Source: an uncultured Clostridia bacterium (GTDB lineage Bacteria > Bacillota > Clostridia > UBA1381). From it: a DNA stretch of 64,000 bases. Each line of letters opens with the position of its first letter. The stretch's first letter is position 1. A model generated the notes under the pieces. The model searched no databases, was not told where the DNA came from, and was given only the letters and a program-made list of their open reading frames with translations. A program made the position numbers and the translations under genes. Positions 9,248 to 19,900 of this stretch are shown here, piece by piece. The stretch is from the NCBI GenBank assembly GCA_934476075.1, contig CAKSNH010000011.1, forward strand, positions 30,040 to 94,039, written 5' to 3'.

Positions 9248-9775
9248 ATGGATAAATTATTTAATTGGATAAGTGTTGTGGTCGGTATTTTCGGCGGTGT
9301 GTTTGCGTGGGCGTTCGGTGCATGGGACAAGCTGCTTTGTGCGTTGATAACGCTGATTATACTTGATTACATAACGGGGCTTTTGAAAGGCTGGTATACA
9401 AAAAGGTTATCAAGCGAAATCGGATTCAAGGGCATTGCAAAGAAGATTGTTATTCTAATTATGGTTGTGACGGCGAATGTATTGCAGACAGTCATAGGAG
9501 ATAAAATAATGCTCCGAGAGATTGTTATTATGTTCTTTATCGCAAATGAGGGATTGAGCCTATTGGAGAATTGTGCCGAGATTAACGGCGGTAATATCCC
9601 GAAAAAATTGAAAGACGTATTATTGCAGTTGAGAGGAAAAAGCGAGGACGAGGAAGAAGAAACCGAGGACAGCGACGATGACAAGGAAGAAGATACCGAA
9701 GAAAAGGACGGTGAGGAAAATGTTGACGATACAGAAAAATCTGACGGCGATAAACCGGACAGTGAAAGCGAGTAG
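9248..9775 (+). CDS. phage holin (TcdE/phi-type, holin family 4) with acidic tail
   Basis: A 175-residue protein; ATG 9248 follows AAGGAGG. Three hydrophobic segments are visible at about residues 8-24, 27-44 and 62-82, with a conserved LDYITGLLKGW in the second and a GFKGIAKK loop, as in TcdE-like holins. It makes the membrane lesion that releases the amidase encoded next. Usual holins of this family end near residue 135. Here the last about 45 residues are nearly all Glu, Asp, Lys and Ser, and this tail is encoded where the amidase gene begins in another frame. The odd composition may be a by-product of that overlap. Confidence 0.85.
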   Translation: MDKLFNWISVVVGIFGGVFAWAFGAWDKLLCALITLIILDYITGLLKGWYTKRLSSEIGFKGIAKKIVILIMVVTANVLQTVIGDKIMLREIVIMFFIANEGLSLLENCAEINGGNIPKKLKDVLLQLRGKSEDEEEETEDSDDDKEEDTEEKDGEENVDDTEKSDGDKPDSESE

Positions 9776-10460
9776 GAATATCAAATATATTGTTGTGCAT
9801 TATACGGGCAATGTGGGCGATACGGCTTACAATAATACTAAGTATTTTAAATCGGAGTATCGGGGTTCGTCAGCACATTATTTTGTTGATGAAGATAGTA
9901 TTTGGCAGTGCGTTGAGGATAAAGACGTTGCATGGCACTGCGGAACACAAGGAAAGTATTATCACAAAGAGTGCAGAAACGCTAATGCAATAGGTGTGGA
10001 AATGTGCAACAGTGTGAGTCGTAATTTGACGGTGGAAAAGAATACAGCGGAGTTGGTGCGGTATTTAATGGGTAAGTACAATATTGATATTGACCATGTT
10101 ATACGGCACTATGACGTGACACTGAAAGATTGTCCGAAAACATTTTTGGATAATTCGGTGTGGGAGAAATTTAAGTTACAGGTTATGAATGGGAGTGATG
10201 ACGAAATGACAGAGGCGGAAAAAGCAAAAGTTAAGGCGATTGATGACAGTTTGACTAATTTATATGGGATTGTGCGAGATATGAAAGACCGAAATCCCGT
10301 GTACAAGACAATCGCCGATGTTCCCGATTGGGGCAAGGGTACAGTGCAAAAGCTGATTGACAGCGGTGTGATGCGTGGTGACGAGCACGGGGATATTAAT
10401 GTGAGTGGTGATATGCTCAGGGGCATGGTGATTATGTGGAGAATGTTGGAGAAGAAATAA
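9720..10460 (+). CDS. N-acetylmuramoyl-L-alanine amidase (endolysin)
   Basis: Amidase_2/T7-lysozyme-type enzyme cleaving the bond between MurNAc and the L-Ala of the stem peptide. Zinc ligands are visible: His in IVVHYTGN, His in IRHYDVT and Cys in KDCPKTF. Also typical are the GSSAHYFVDEDSIWQCV and WHCG segments. After a linker rich in charge, the C-terminal 50 residues (IADVPDWGKGTVQKLIDSGVM) form a small helical domain found in many clostridial phage lysins, possibly for cell-wall binding. The start is uncertain: ATG 9720 has GGTGAGG upstream, and an ATG at 9678 is also in frame. Either way the gene overlaps the end of the holin gene. Confidence 0.9.
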   Translation: MLTIQKNLTAINRTVKASRNIKYIVVHYTGNVGDTAYNNTKYFKSEYRGSSAHYFVDEDSIWQCVEDKDVAWHCGTQGKYYHKECRNANAIGVEMCNSVSRNLTVEKNTAELVRYLMGKYNIDIDHVIRHYDVTLKDCPKTFLDNSVWEKFKLQVMNGSDDEMTEAEKAKVKAIDDSLTNLYGIVRDMKDRNPVYKTIADVPDWGKGTVQKLIDSGVMRGDEHGDINVSGDMLRGMVIMWRMLEKK

Positions 10461-10519
10461 TAAAATAATTCGAGATTTTTACAACGAAAGATAAATTGCA
10501 TGGTATTTATAAAAAACTC

Positions 10520-10548
10520 TTGACTTTTGATGTTCGACATGGTAACAT
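10520..10548 (+). promoter_or_regulatory. promoter of the regulatory island
   Basis: TTGACT (10520-10525) and TAACAT (10543-10548) are separated by exactly 17 bp, 20 nt before the HTH gene start. It gives the island its own expression, independent of the late genes. Confidence 0.6.
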
Positions 10549-10567
10549 TATCTCAGGAGGTGAAAAT

Positions 10568-10759
10568 ATGACTGATGTCAGAGATGTGTTTATAACAAGA
10601 GAAGTTGCCGATATATTAAATATTACACCAACATATTTAATTAAGAAGGCTAAAAAAATAGGACTTTCTAATGCTGAAATGAGAGAGGCTGGAAAAAGAA
10701 ATTATTTGTTTAGCAAAGAAGCGATTGAAAAACTCAAAAAAGCACAAGAAAAAAAATAA
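10568..10759 (+). CDS. small helix-turn-helix protein (excisionase/MerR-like)
   Basis: A 63-residue basic protein; ATG 10568 follows CAGGAGGTG with good spacing, so the longer reading from TTG 10496 is rejected. The first 35 residues (FITREVADILNITPTYLIKKAKKIG) match a winged helix-turn-helix of the MerR/excisionase type, followed by a basic helix ending in lysines. In prophages such proteins regulate early promoters or direct excision. It has its own promoter and lies between the lysis genes and an antirepressor, so a regulator of the lysogenic switch is plausible. Confidence in the fold is good, in the role moderate. Confidence 0.7.
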   Translation: MTDVRDVFITREVADILNITPTYLIKKAKKIGLSNAEMREAGKRNYLFSKEAIEKLKKAQEKK

Positions 10760-10797
10760 CGATACTCGCACCCTGAGAAAGTGAAATGAGTACCGTT
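10758..10797 (+). other. RNA hairpin in the 128-nt gap after the HTH gene
   Basis: AACGATACTC (10758-10767) can pair with GAGTACCGTT (10788-10797), 9 of 10 positions. There is no T-run after it, so it is not an obvious terminator. It may be an mRNA-stability element or an operator. Nothing else is evident between here and 10888. Confidence 0.35.
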
Positions 10798-10887
10798 ATC
10801 CACCGAAAGATTGCTCCTTCTGTAAATATTATATCATGCAGTTGGACGTCTTTCAAGTAAAATTTTATATTGAAAGGACGTATTTTT

Positions 10888-11127
10888 ATGGAAAAGTCAA
10901 GTAAAACATTTGATGTGTGTGACATTGAGGATATGGAGTTGGAATGTGCAGGGCTTGCAAGTTTATGCAGAATAGTAAGTGAAGCAATGATGTATTCGCC
11001 GAATTATATTAAAAAGGATTATGCAAAAGGGATAGACATATTAGCTGATTTAATGTCTGCACACGCAGAAAAAATGAATATGCTTGTTAAGCAAGAATTT
11101 GAAAATCAAAAGGAGAGTATAGCATGA
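10888..11127 (+). CDS. small prophage protein of unknown function
   Basis: A 79-residue acidic protein from ATG 10888, with GAAAGGACG upstream; the TTG at 10870 is not needed. It is predicted all-helical with several Met and Cys residues (CDIEDMELECAGLASLCRIVSEAMMYS). Its stop overlaps the start of the antirepressor gene (ATGA), so the two are translationally coupled. This may indicate a partner or modulator of the antirepressor. No recognised domain. Confidence 0.6.
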   Translation: MEKSSKTFDVCDIEDMELECAGLASLCRIVSEAMMYSPNYIKKDYAKGIDILADLMSAHAEKMNMLVKQEFENQKESIA

Positions 11128-11894
11128 GTAATATTACAGTAAACGGAACACAGAAATTTATGGGGATTGATATTCCTGTTATAGAGGGCGGCTTTGGTGA
11201 AAATCAAAAATGCGTATTGGCAAAGACAGTTGCCGAGATACATAAGGTAGACTTAAAAGTGATAAACCAGTTAATCAATAACAATATTGCCGAGTTTGAT
11301 GCCGGCGTTGATATTATTAATTTATGTGATGATAATTTCAAGGTCATTTCAAATGACCTCGGATTTATAACAAGCAACGGACAAAAATATTGCTATTTGC
11401 TATCCGAACAGGGGTATATGGCATTGGTAGCGTTAATGCGTACACCAAAAGCGAGAGAAATCCGCAAACAGTTCAGACGAGAATATTTTTCGATGCGTGA
11501 AGTTATCAAAGAAAATCTGTATGATGGAATATCACCGGAGTTAAAAGCGATAATTATGCACGATAAAAAAATTCAGGCGGTAGAAACAAGAGTTGAAAAG
11601 CTTGAAAATAATATGACGATAGACTATGCACAGCAGGAGGAGTTAAGAAGTACAGCAAACAGAGTGGTGCTTGACGCTCTCGGCGGAAAGGCATCACTTG
11701 CATACAAAATGATTGGGAGCAAGGCTTTTGCAGAGTTTTGGAGAGATTACAAGCGTTATATGAACGTGAACAGTTACAAAAATACGGCTGTGTTGGATTT
11801 TGAAAGGGCAAGAGAATATGTATTAACATGGACACCTAATAAAGAATTACGGCTAATGATATTGGGAGCAAATACTCAAATGCACACAGCGTAA
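11124..11894 (+). CDS. phage antirepressor, ORF6N plus ORF6C domains
   Basis: A 256-residue protein. Residues about 8-120 match the ORF6N (KilA-N-related) DNA-binding domain: IDIPVIEGGFGENQKCVLAK, KVDLKVINQLINNNIAEF and a final REIRKQFRREYFSMRE. A coiled-coil segment follows (KIQAVETRVEKLENNM), then an ORF6C domain (KMIGSKAFAEFWRDYKRYMN to the end). Family members act as antirepressors or regulators in temperate phages. It ends the regulatory island; a terminator follows 12 nt later. Confidence 0.85.
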   Translation: MSNITVNGTQKFMGIDIPVIEGGFGENQKCVLAKTVAEIHKVDLKVINQLINNNIAEFDAGVDIINLCDDNFKVISNDLGFITSNGQKYCYLLSEQGYMALVALMRTPKAREIRKQFRREYFSMREVIKENLYDGISPELKAIIMHDKKIQAVETRVEKLENNMTIDYAQQEELRSTANRVVLDALGGKASLAYKMIGSKAFAEFWRDYKRYMNVNSYKNTAVLDFERAREYVLTWTPNKELRLMILGANTQMHTA

Positions 11895-11905
11895 GATATG
11901 AGCTT

Positions 11906-11935
11906 AAAGCACTTACTTAAGTAGGTGCTTTTTTT
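11906..11935 (+). terminator. intrinsic terminator of the regulatory island
   Basis: AAAGCACTTA pairs with TAGGTGCTTT around a small loop, followed by a run of T (11929-11935). Confidence 0.8.
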
Positions 11936-12032
11936 GTGCCAAAATAATTGCCTTAAAAACAAAAGTGTGTGATAACCGACTAATGGTTTGTTATACAATA
12001 TACTTAACACAAAATTAGAAGGAGTGATTTCG

Positions 12033-13934
12033 ATGTCGGGTTTTGATATAGCAAGCTACATGAAACAGACGGTAACGAACAAAAACAAATACGATAACGC
12101 AAAAAAATCAGGAAATATAGACGAAGCAAACAAAATCGCAAATGCACAAAAAACTATTTACGATTTAATGGGCCAAAACGGATATTCAGACCAAGCAACG
12201 AAACTAAAAAACAGCAGTGCAGAGCAGGCGGTTAATTACCTTAAAAACTTTGACGTAATGAACGGCAAGAGTGCTATCAGACCTAAATTTTATGAATTGG
12301 GCAAGCAATACGGAATGTCAAGTTCCGATATTGATAATATGCTTAAATATGATGAAACAACAAGCAATGTCAGCTTTGGCGGCACTAATTTAGGCAAAGC
12401 GAATGACGTAAACGGTGTATCGTATTGGGACGATGATTATTTGACAAAAGCGTTTGACAATGTGGCGAAAACAAACGGTTTTAAAAAGTCCGAGGACACA
12501 ATATATAATCAGGGTTTGCAAAATACCCAAAACATGATTAATGATACATATAATTCGACTGTATCGGATAAAAATGACATGAAAGCCAAACAGAACGAGG
12601 TTTATAACAACTTAATCAACATCAATAACCCGTTAAATACCGATTGGGGCAAGGCTATAATGTCACAATATACCGGTTCGGGCAGTTTGGGCGAACAGGC
12701 TATTGATAACTCAACCGCAAGCGACAGTTCGTCAAACGGCGGCAACATTGACAGCTATGCGGCCGCAAACGCAAAAAGACAAAGATTAGCGTTTACCAAT
12801 GCCGGAGTAAATGCCGTACAGAATGATTGGAACAACAGAATTAACAATGCACTAAATACATTGAACAGCTTTGCTACATATAATCAAGGTATTTATGACG
12901 CACAAAATAACTTGATTAATCAGCAAGAGCAATCAAATCAACAAGTGTTTGATAACGGCGAAACAAGAAAAACAAACCAAATGAATAACTGGACAGCGGA
13001 AGCCAATATAACAGGCTATGTACCGGAAGCATTAACAAAGAAGAATAATCAGTTCTATAATTCGGACGGACAATTAAAACAGGTTGATAATATTGATTAT
13101 CAAGAAATTATCAACAACAACCAAGCAATATTGCAAGACCCTAACGCAACATCAGAGCAAAAGGCAAATGCACAAAATACCATAAATCAAGCGTATGTTG
13201 CAAGAGCGGACAAGATTTTGAATAACTATGCTAAATACGGACAATATGCCGGTAACATGGTTATGCCGACAGGTCAAAAGACAGCTGCTGTAAATCAGGC
13301 AAACGCTGACAGGGACGCTCAACTATCTATGAGCCAAGACAGCAACTACACACAAAGATATGCAAGCGATAATAATTTAGCCGGTGTGAAAGATACAAAT
13401 GCGGCAAATCTTGAAGGCACAAAATATACCGCTGATACTAACCTTGCAGGTACAAAGTACACAACTGACGCAAATGTTCAGATGAACAAACTTGATAATG
13501 AAACGAGCAGATACAATGCCGATGAAGCCAATAAGCTAAATAAATACTTAGCTGAAAATGGTTTGCTGAAAACTTCATCAAGTTCAACAGATAAAGAAAA
13601 GTTAAAACAAGATGCAGATACAAATATTTCTAACTGGCTGTATTCTTATGCTAACCTAGACCGTGACGGTTCTTATAAAAATTATAACAGCAACGCAAGA
13701 CCGCAATATATCGCTGCTGAAAAAATTAGCGATGGCGATGTTATTGACGAGATAAAATCTACTCTTATAGAGGCCGGCTATACAAACGACGCTGCCACAA
13801 ATAAGATAAAGGAATACAGAAACAATATAGCAAAGCAAATTGCACAGATTGAAAATAATGATTATTCGGATACCGCCGTTATAAATGAAATTAAACAGCG
13901 ATATGGTTGGGAGGTTGACAATACAAATGAGTAA
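12033..13934 (+). CDS. probable internal virion / ejection protein
   Basis: A 633-residue protein. ATG 12033 follows AGAAGGAGTG, and the longer reading from TTG 11988 is rejected. It is Asn/Gln/Ala/Lys-rich and mostly helical, without membrane segments, enzyme motifs or Cys. Residues 448-491 hold four copies of an 11-residue repeat (N-L-x-G-T-K-Y-T-x-D-x). Long helical repeat proteins directly before the giant polyvalent gene in podoviruses are typically ejected with the DNA or line the portal-tail channel. It overlaps the giant gene by 8 nt (ATGAGTAA), so the two are co-translated. Function is inferred from composition and place. Confidence 0.55.
   Translation: MSGFDIASYMKQTVTNKNKYDNAKKSGNIDEANKIANAQKTIYDLMGQNGYSDQATKLKNSSAEQAVNYLKNFDVMNGKSAIRPKFYELGKQYGMSSSDIDNMLKYDETTSNVSFGGTNLGKANDVNGVSYWDDDYLTKAFDNVAKTNGFKKSEDTIYNQGLQNTQNMINDTYNSTVSDKNDMKAKQNEVYNNLININNPLNTDWGKAIMSQYTGSGSLGEQAIDNSTASDSSSNGGNIDSYAAANAKRQRLAFTNAGVNAVQNDWNNRINNALNTLNSFATYNQGIYDAQNNLINQQEQSNQQVFDNGETRKTNQMNNWTAEANITGYVPEALTKKNNQFYNSDGQLKQVDNIDYQEIINNNQAILQDPNATSEQKANAQNTINQAYVARADKILNNYAKYGQYAGNMVMPTGQKTAAVNQANADRDAQLSMSQDSNYTQRYASDNNLAGVKDTNAANLEGTKYTADTNLAGTKYTTDANVQMNKLDNETSRYNADEANKLNKYLAENGLLKTSSSSTDKEKLKQDADTNISNWLYSYANLDRDGSYKNYNSNARPQYIAAEKISDGDVIDEIKSTLIEAGYTNDAATNKIKEYRNNIAKQIAQIENNDYSDTAVINEIKQRYGWEVDNTNE
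13374..13505 (+). repeat. four 33-bp (11-residue) repeats in the internal virion gene
   Basis: Units begin at 13374, 13407, 13440 and 13473. They encode NLAGVKDTNAA, NLEGTKYTADT, NLAGTKYTTDA and NVQMNKLDNET. The 11-residue period fits right-handed coiled coils. The last copy is degenerate. Confidence 0.75.
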
Positions 13935-16900
13935 AATTAATCAATCACAAAATACAAACAAAGGAAGTCGTTTAAATTGGCTGCTCGGTGAAAACATAGA
14001 CTTTCAGGAATATGACAGACAAGTCCGTGAAAATTTAAGACAGCAAGAAGAAGCCGAAAGAAAAAGACAAGAAGAACTAAAAAAACAACAAGAGGAAGAA
14101 ATAGCCCAAAGGAAAAATAATATGTCATTCGGCAACACCATTCAGGAGAGCGTAAGTCCAAAAAAGACTGAACCTATAAAAATGAATGAACAGCCTAATA
14201 ATAATCTTATTTCCGACACTATACAAGGCAGTATAAATGCAAGACAAGACCATACAAAGCAAGCTATTGAACAAGATAAAATAAATAAAATATCACAAGA
14301 ATCACGTTTATCCCCTACTCAAAGCAAAAAAAATACTTTTGCAAACTTTAATTCATGGAATAATACTATTGAAGAAAACATAAATGCAAGACAAAATTAT
14401 ACAAAATCACTTAGTGCAAACAAGAACCAAAACGAAGCAAAAGCAAATCAAGATGAATATAATAAATATGTTCAGATTGGCAAGAACTATAATAAAAATC
14501 ATGCAACGTGGTATGATAAAATGCTTGGAAGAAATACAAGCACTAAAAATAAAGTTGAGTATATCTTAAATATGGATTTTTCAATGGCAGACAGCAATGA
14601 TGAATTGGCAGATATTCAGTACCAAAAAGACAAATACTCGTCTTTAACAAATGCTGAAAGAAATGAGTATAATTATTTGTTTGGAAAATACGGAGAGGAA
14701 AAGGCAAATGATTATTTAAAAAAATTGGACAGTGAACTAAATAAGCGTATTGGACAAAAGTATGAAAAACAGGCAGAAGAAAAAGCAAACAAAAACAAAC
14801 TTTGGGGAACTGCAAATGCAATATTGACTTCACCTTTCGGAGCACTCGGAGCTATTGATAAAACTGTTCAGCATATAACAAATAAAGAAAATAATATAGA
14901 TAGTTATAATAAATTAGGACTAATTTCAAGAACGGGAAATGCTGCAACAAAAGGTCTTACAAAAGATATGGGAAATGTTTCGAGTTTTTTGACAAACACA
15001 GGTCTGTCCATCGGACAAAATTTAGCGACAAGAGCTTTCACCGGTGGAAATGAAGCCGCAACATTGGCGGCTATGGGGTTAAGTGCCATGGATAAGAAGT
15101 TTATAGAAAACTCGGAAAAAGGTATAGACGATAACAGAAATATGTTAAGCAGTGCTATAAGCGGCGGTATTGAAGTAGCAACTGAAAAATTCCCTTTTGA
15201 TAATCTTTTAAAAGTAGCAAAAGTTCCGAAATCGGGAATTAAAGCTACGGTTAAAGAGGTATTAAAGCAATCCGGAGTTGAAGGACTTGAAGAAGCAGTT
15301 TCTGAAATAGCAAATAATGTTGCAGATGAACGTATATTGGGTGATAAAGCTGACTCAACTCAATATTATAACAGTTTGGTCGAAAGTGGTATGAATAAAA
15401 ACGACGCACGTATAAAGGAATTAACACAGTATTATCTTATAAATCCTGCAATATCAGGCTTGGGCGGATTTATTTCCGGTGGTGTTATGGGCAGCGGCGG
15501 CATGGTTGTAAATAACGCTAATATGAAATTAGTAGGAAATGAAATCAAAAAATCCAATCAAGATTTTCAGCTTGTTGTGGACAGTATTAACGGGCAATAC
15601 GGTGATGAAGCAAAAAATTATGCTGTTCAATTAATGAATAATGAAATAAAAAACGGCAAAGAGGTTTCTGATGCTGATATTGGACGTTTGTTTGCTTATG
15701 GAACTATATATAACCAAAAAGCAACAAAGAAAAATAATAATTCCGAAGCAGTGACCAGCACATTAAAACAAGAAAATATTAAAACATATGCTCCTGAAAA
15801 TGCAAGCGACAGTATAAAATCGCTTGAAAATTCATTGATTAAAAAAGGTGCGTCCGACCTTGACAGACAAAACGTCATTTTGACGGCAACAGACACCGAA
15901 AAAACTCTTGCAAATTCTGACAAGAATATCAAGCAAGTGTCAAACGGTATTTCGGTGATAACTGATAATGTTAGTTCTGAAATGAAAAACAGTACAGGCG
16001 GTAAACCGAACTATTGGAATTTGTTCAATGCTAATTTAAAGGCGGTAACAAATCCGCAAGACATTGTTTCAAATGACAATTTTGTAAGAGAATATGCAAG
16101 TGAATTTGCTGCTGTATTACAGGCAAACAATTCAGACACATATAATTCAATAGCAAGTGACGGTAAATATGCCGTAGATGTTATTTCCGATTATGTTATG
16201 TCGGGGAAATTGCCCGATAATGCCGCAAATAATAAACATGTTGTAGACACTCTTGATACATTTAAAGGTATCGTTGAAACTGCAACCAAACAGATTAACA
16301 AGGCACACGAGCAAATATACGGCGTACAAAATACAGACAATGCCGTAACCGTACAAAATGTACAGCCTGCAACAAATGCTGTTCAGGATAATACTGTTGC
16401 AGACAGTTCAAGCGGTATTACACCTGTACAGCCTACGGCAAACAGAACAATATCACTTACAAAAGTCGGTGATTTTTACGAAGCGTATGGCAATGATGCG
16501 GCAGAGCTTGCCGGCAAATTAAACCTATCCCCTACCACCAAAACCATAAACGGCGAAAAGGTGCAAATGGTAGGCTTCCCTACAACTGCCCTTGATAATT
16601 ACAAAAGCAGACTGGGCAGTGGATATGATGTTGAAATTTCGGACAATTCGCATGATTTAAGTGCAGACAGTGAAAAAACAAATAATGAATTATCTGTATA
16701 TGATACGCTTGATAATCTCGGTTTGACTCATGATGAGCAACGTGCTATACTTAATTATAAAAGCAGTGAAAGCTATAATATAAATGAATTATTATATTCA
16801 GGGGAAGAACTTTCGGAAACAGATATCAAAATGATAGGTAATCTGAATAATGCACTTGAAAAATTTCCTATATACAAAGGAAAAGTTTATAGAAATATTT

Positions 16901-19900
16901 CTTTTGATTTTCAAGGGCAAGAAGAATTTGAAAAATTTATAAACGAACATACAGAGGGAAAAATAATTTCATATCCTGCATTTACATCAGCATCAAAATC
17001 GGCAGACGGATATATAGTCGGTGGTGAATTGCTGGTACATATGGAAATTAACAATATCAGCGGACGTGATGTGTCGGATATAGGTATAGCCGAAGAACAA
17101 GAGGTGTTGTTCAAAACAAATTCATCATTTAAAGCAAGCAGCGTAACTTATTATGGTAAAGCTGTAAATATTATTTTGGAGGAAGTAAGCAATGGTACGA
17201 ATAACAAGGGAAAAGATGAAACAACTGGTGAGTTTAAAAATGACAGAAAACACTCGGAAAAATTTGAAGGAAAAGGTGAACAAGTTGAACGTATTGGACG
17301 GCACGAAGAGATATTTGGTTCATCTTCTATTGTTCGAGAAAGAGGGACAGCAAATGATAGCATTTCTGGACAACAATCCGAACACAACAAAGGAACAAGC
17401 GGAAAAAGTGTGTTTTCAAATAACACAGAACATGACGAAAGAATTGGGCATGACAGCGACAGAACGGGATTGCCTGTACGGACGTTAAACAATGATGAAA
17501 GTGACAGAACCGATAAAGAAGAAGGAAACAAACGAAATATTGAAAGCAAAAGTTCAAACACTCACAATAAGCGACCGAACCAAGAAATTTATAATAAGAA
17601 TGATAGTGTTCGAGAAGGAAGCACAGAAAATGCTAATGTTTTTGGAGAACAATCCGCAGGCAACGGAGAAGGAAATCGAAACCGAACTATTGCGGATAGT
17701 GGAAGAACTACGCATAGCAATAGGGATGCCACGTTATCAGAGGGAGTGGCTGTTCGGATAAATCAAAATGACACGCTTATCGATAAATGTGAACTTATAC
17801 AAACGAAGAATACAAAAACAGGCGAAGATTTATGGGTTATTAAGCCAAATGACAGAATTTCAAAAGAAGAATACAACGAATTAAAAGGCAAAGTAAAAGC
17901 GTTGGGCGGTTACTATTCCCCATTCGCTCAAACTCCGGAAGGCAGAAAAATACCGGGATTTATATTCAAGCAAGAGCCGACAGCAGACGTAATAAGTGTT
18001 TTTAATGATTTCTTTGGTACAAGCAGTGTTGACAGCAGCGAAAATACAAAATCAGATGCAAATGAAAATATTTCAGAAAATGACAATACAGCAAAGCCTA
18101 TATCAAACGCTAATACTGATTCTTCATTTTCAGGCAAACAGCTTAACCTTGCAGTAAATACACTAAGCAAGGCTCTGAATATACCTATCAGAGTTGTGTC
18201 AACCATTACAGACGGCAGAGGGCATAAGGCAAATGGATTTTTCAATGGTAAGGAAATTGTTATTGCCAAAGACAGCGACCAACCAATAATAAATGTAATC
18301 AAGCACGAAATTACGCATCAACTCAAAAAACAAAGTCCAAAATTATATCAAGAATACTGCGACTATGTTATAGCAGCATTAAAGCAAAATGGTATATATG
18401 AAGCTTTATTTGATGATTATACTGCATTGTATGGCACACATTTAACAGAGGACGCTATACAGGAAGAAATTGTAGCCGAAGCGACTGAAACATTCCTGTC
18501 TGATGAAAAGGCAATTAATGAGCTTGCAAAAGAAAAGCCGACACTTGCAAAAAAAGTATTGGCTGTTATTCGTGATATTATTGCAAAAATTCAAGGTATT
18601 ATAAACAGTAATGCCACAAACGATGTCGCAACCTCACTTACAATAAATCAACTTGAACAGGCTGAAAAACTATGGGTTAATGCTTTGGCAAATGTTATAG
18701 AAACTAAGAAAAACAATACCAAGGTTGAAACTAAGTATTCTTCCGGCAAAAATGAAAGCAGAATTTATGATTATACAAAATCTTTTGCGGAACAGATAAA
18801 TGATTGGAAACAGGGGTTAATACCTCAAAACGATTCACTTCTTGTTTCAGGAACTCCCGAAGTGCTTAAGAAAACAGGTTTTAATGCACTGCCAATAACA
18901 ATAAATCAAAAACATATTGATTATGCAATAAATGGCACTAAAGATGTAGACCACCATTTAGGTGAAACATTACTTAAGCAGTTGCCACAGGCTTTGGAAA
19001 ATCCTGTTGCTATAATAAGTTCTCAGACACAGCCTAACAGAGTGATTGCGATATTAAAAATGCAACATAACGGAAAAAATGTCATAACTCCCGTAGAAAT
19101 AGATGGCTATGGAACACAAAACAATCTTACAATAGATAGTAACGCTGTGGTTTCTATATTCGGAAAAGATAATGCTATAACAAAACAACTAAAAAATGCT
19201 TTAATTGATGAAGCAAACAATAAAACAAGTATGTTTTATTGGAATAAAAAAGAAGCCTTATCTTTACTACAGAGACCAGGGCTCCGATTGCCCAACCCCC
19301 TGCCTCAAGATGGCTTCATACATAATATAACAGAAAAAAACTCGTCTGTCAAGCCTAAAATTAAAAATGCAACATATTCTCAACAATTTAAACGTTGGTT
19401 TGGGGATTGGGAGAATAACCCTAAAAAAGCGAGTAAGGTTGTAAATGCTGACGGTACACCGAAGATAATGTATCACGGTTCGGGTGCTGATTTTACGGTG
19501 TTTGACAAAAAGAAAGCTAAATACTCCGGAATGTTCGGCAGAGGTTTCTACTTTACAGACAGCAAGAGCCATGCGGGGACATACGGAAAACTGTATGAAG
19601 TATATCTTGATGTAAAAAATCCCGTTGATGATAAAACAAAAGTAACAAATCAGCAGCTTAGAAATTTCTTAGAGGCGGTTGCGGAAGATGAGGACTATTC
19701 AATAGAGAATTACGGGACATATGATATTGATGAGATTATACCGAAAATAAATCAAGACAGTCTTTTTACAGTTTTAAGGGACGTTAGTTCAACAGCCATA
19801 GGAGATATGGTTGAAGCAACAGAACTGTTTAACAAGGTAAACGGCACTAATTATGACGGTATATTCTCCGATACGGAGTATGTTGTGTTCAAGCCTAATC

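Noticed and set aside
13885..13926. A longer start for the giant gene
   Set aside because: The extra codons lie in the end of the preceding gene and have no ribosome binding site; ATG 13927 with ATGAGTAA overlap is typical coupling.
14384..14569. A +1-frame ORF inside the giant gene, near its 5' end
   Set aside because: Composition is almost only Lys, Ile, Gln and Met, there is no ribosome binding site, and the giant frame here has normal composition; unlike genes A, B and C it looks like a shadow.
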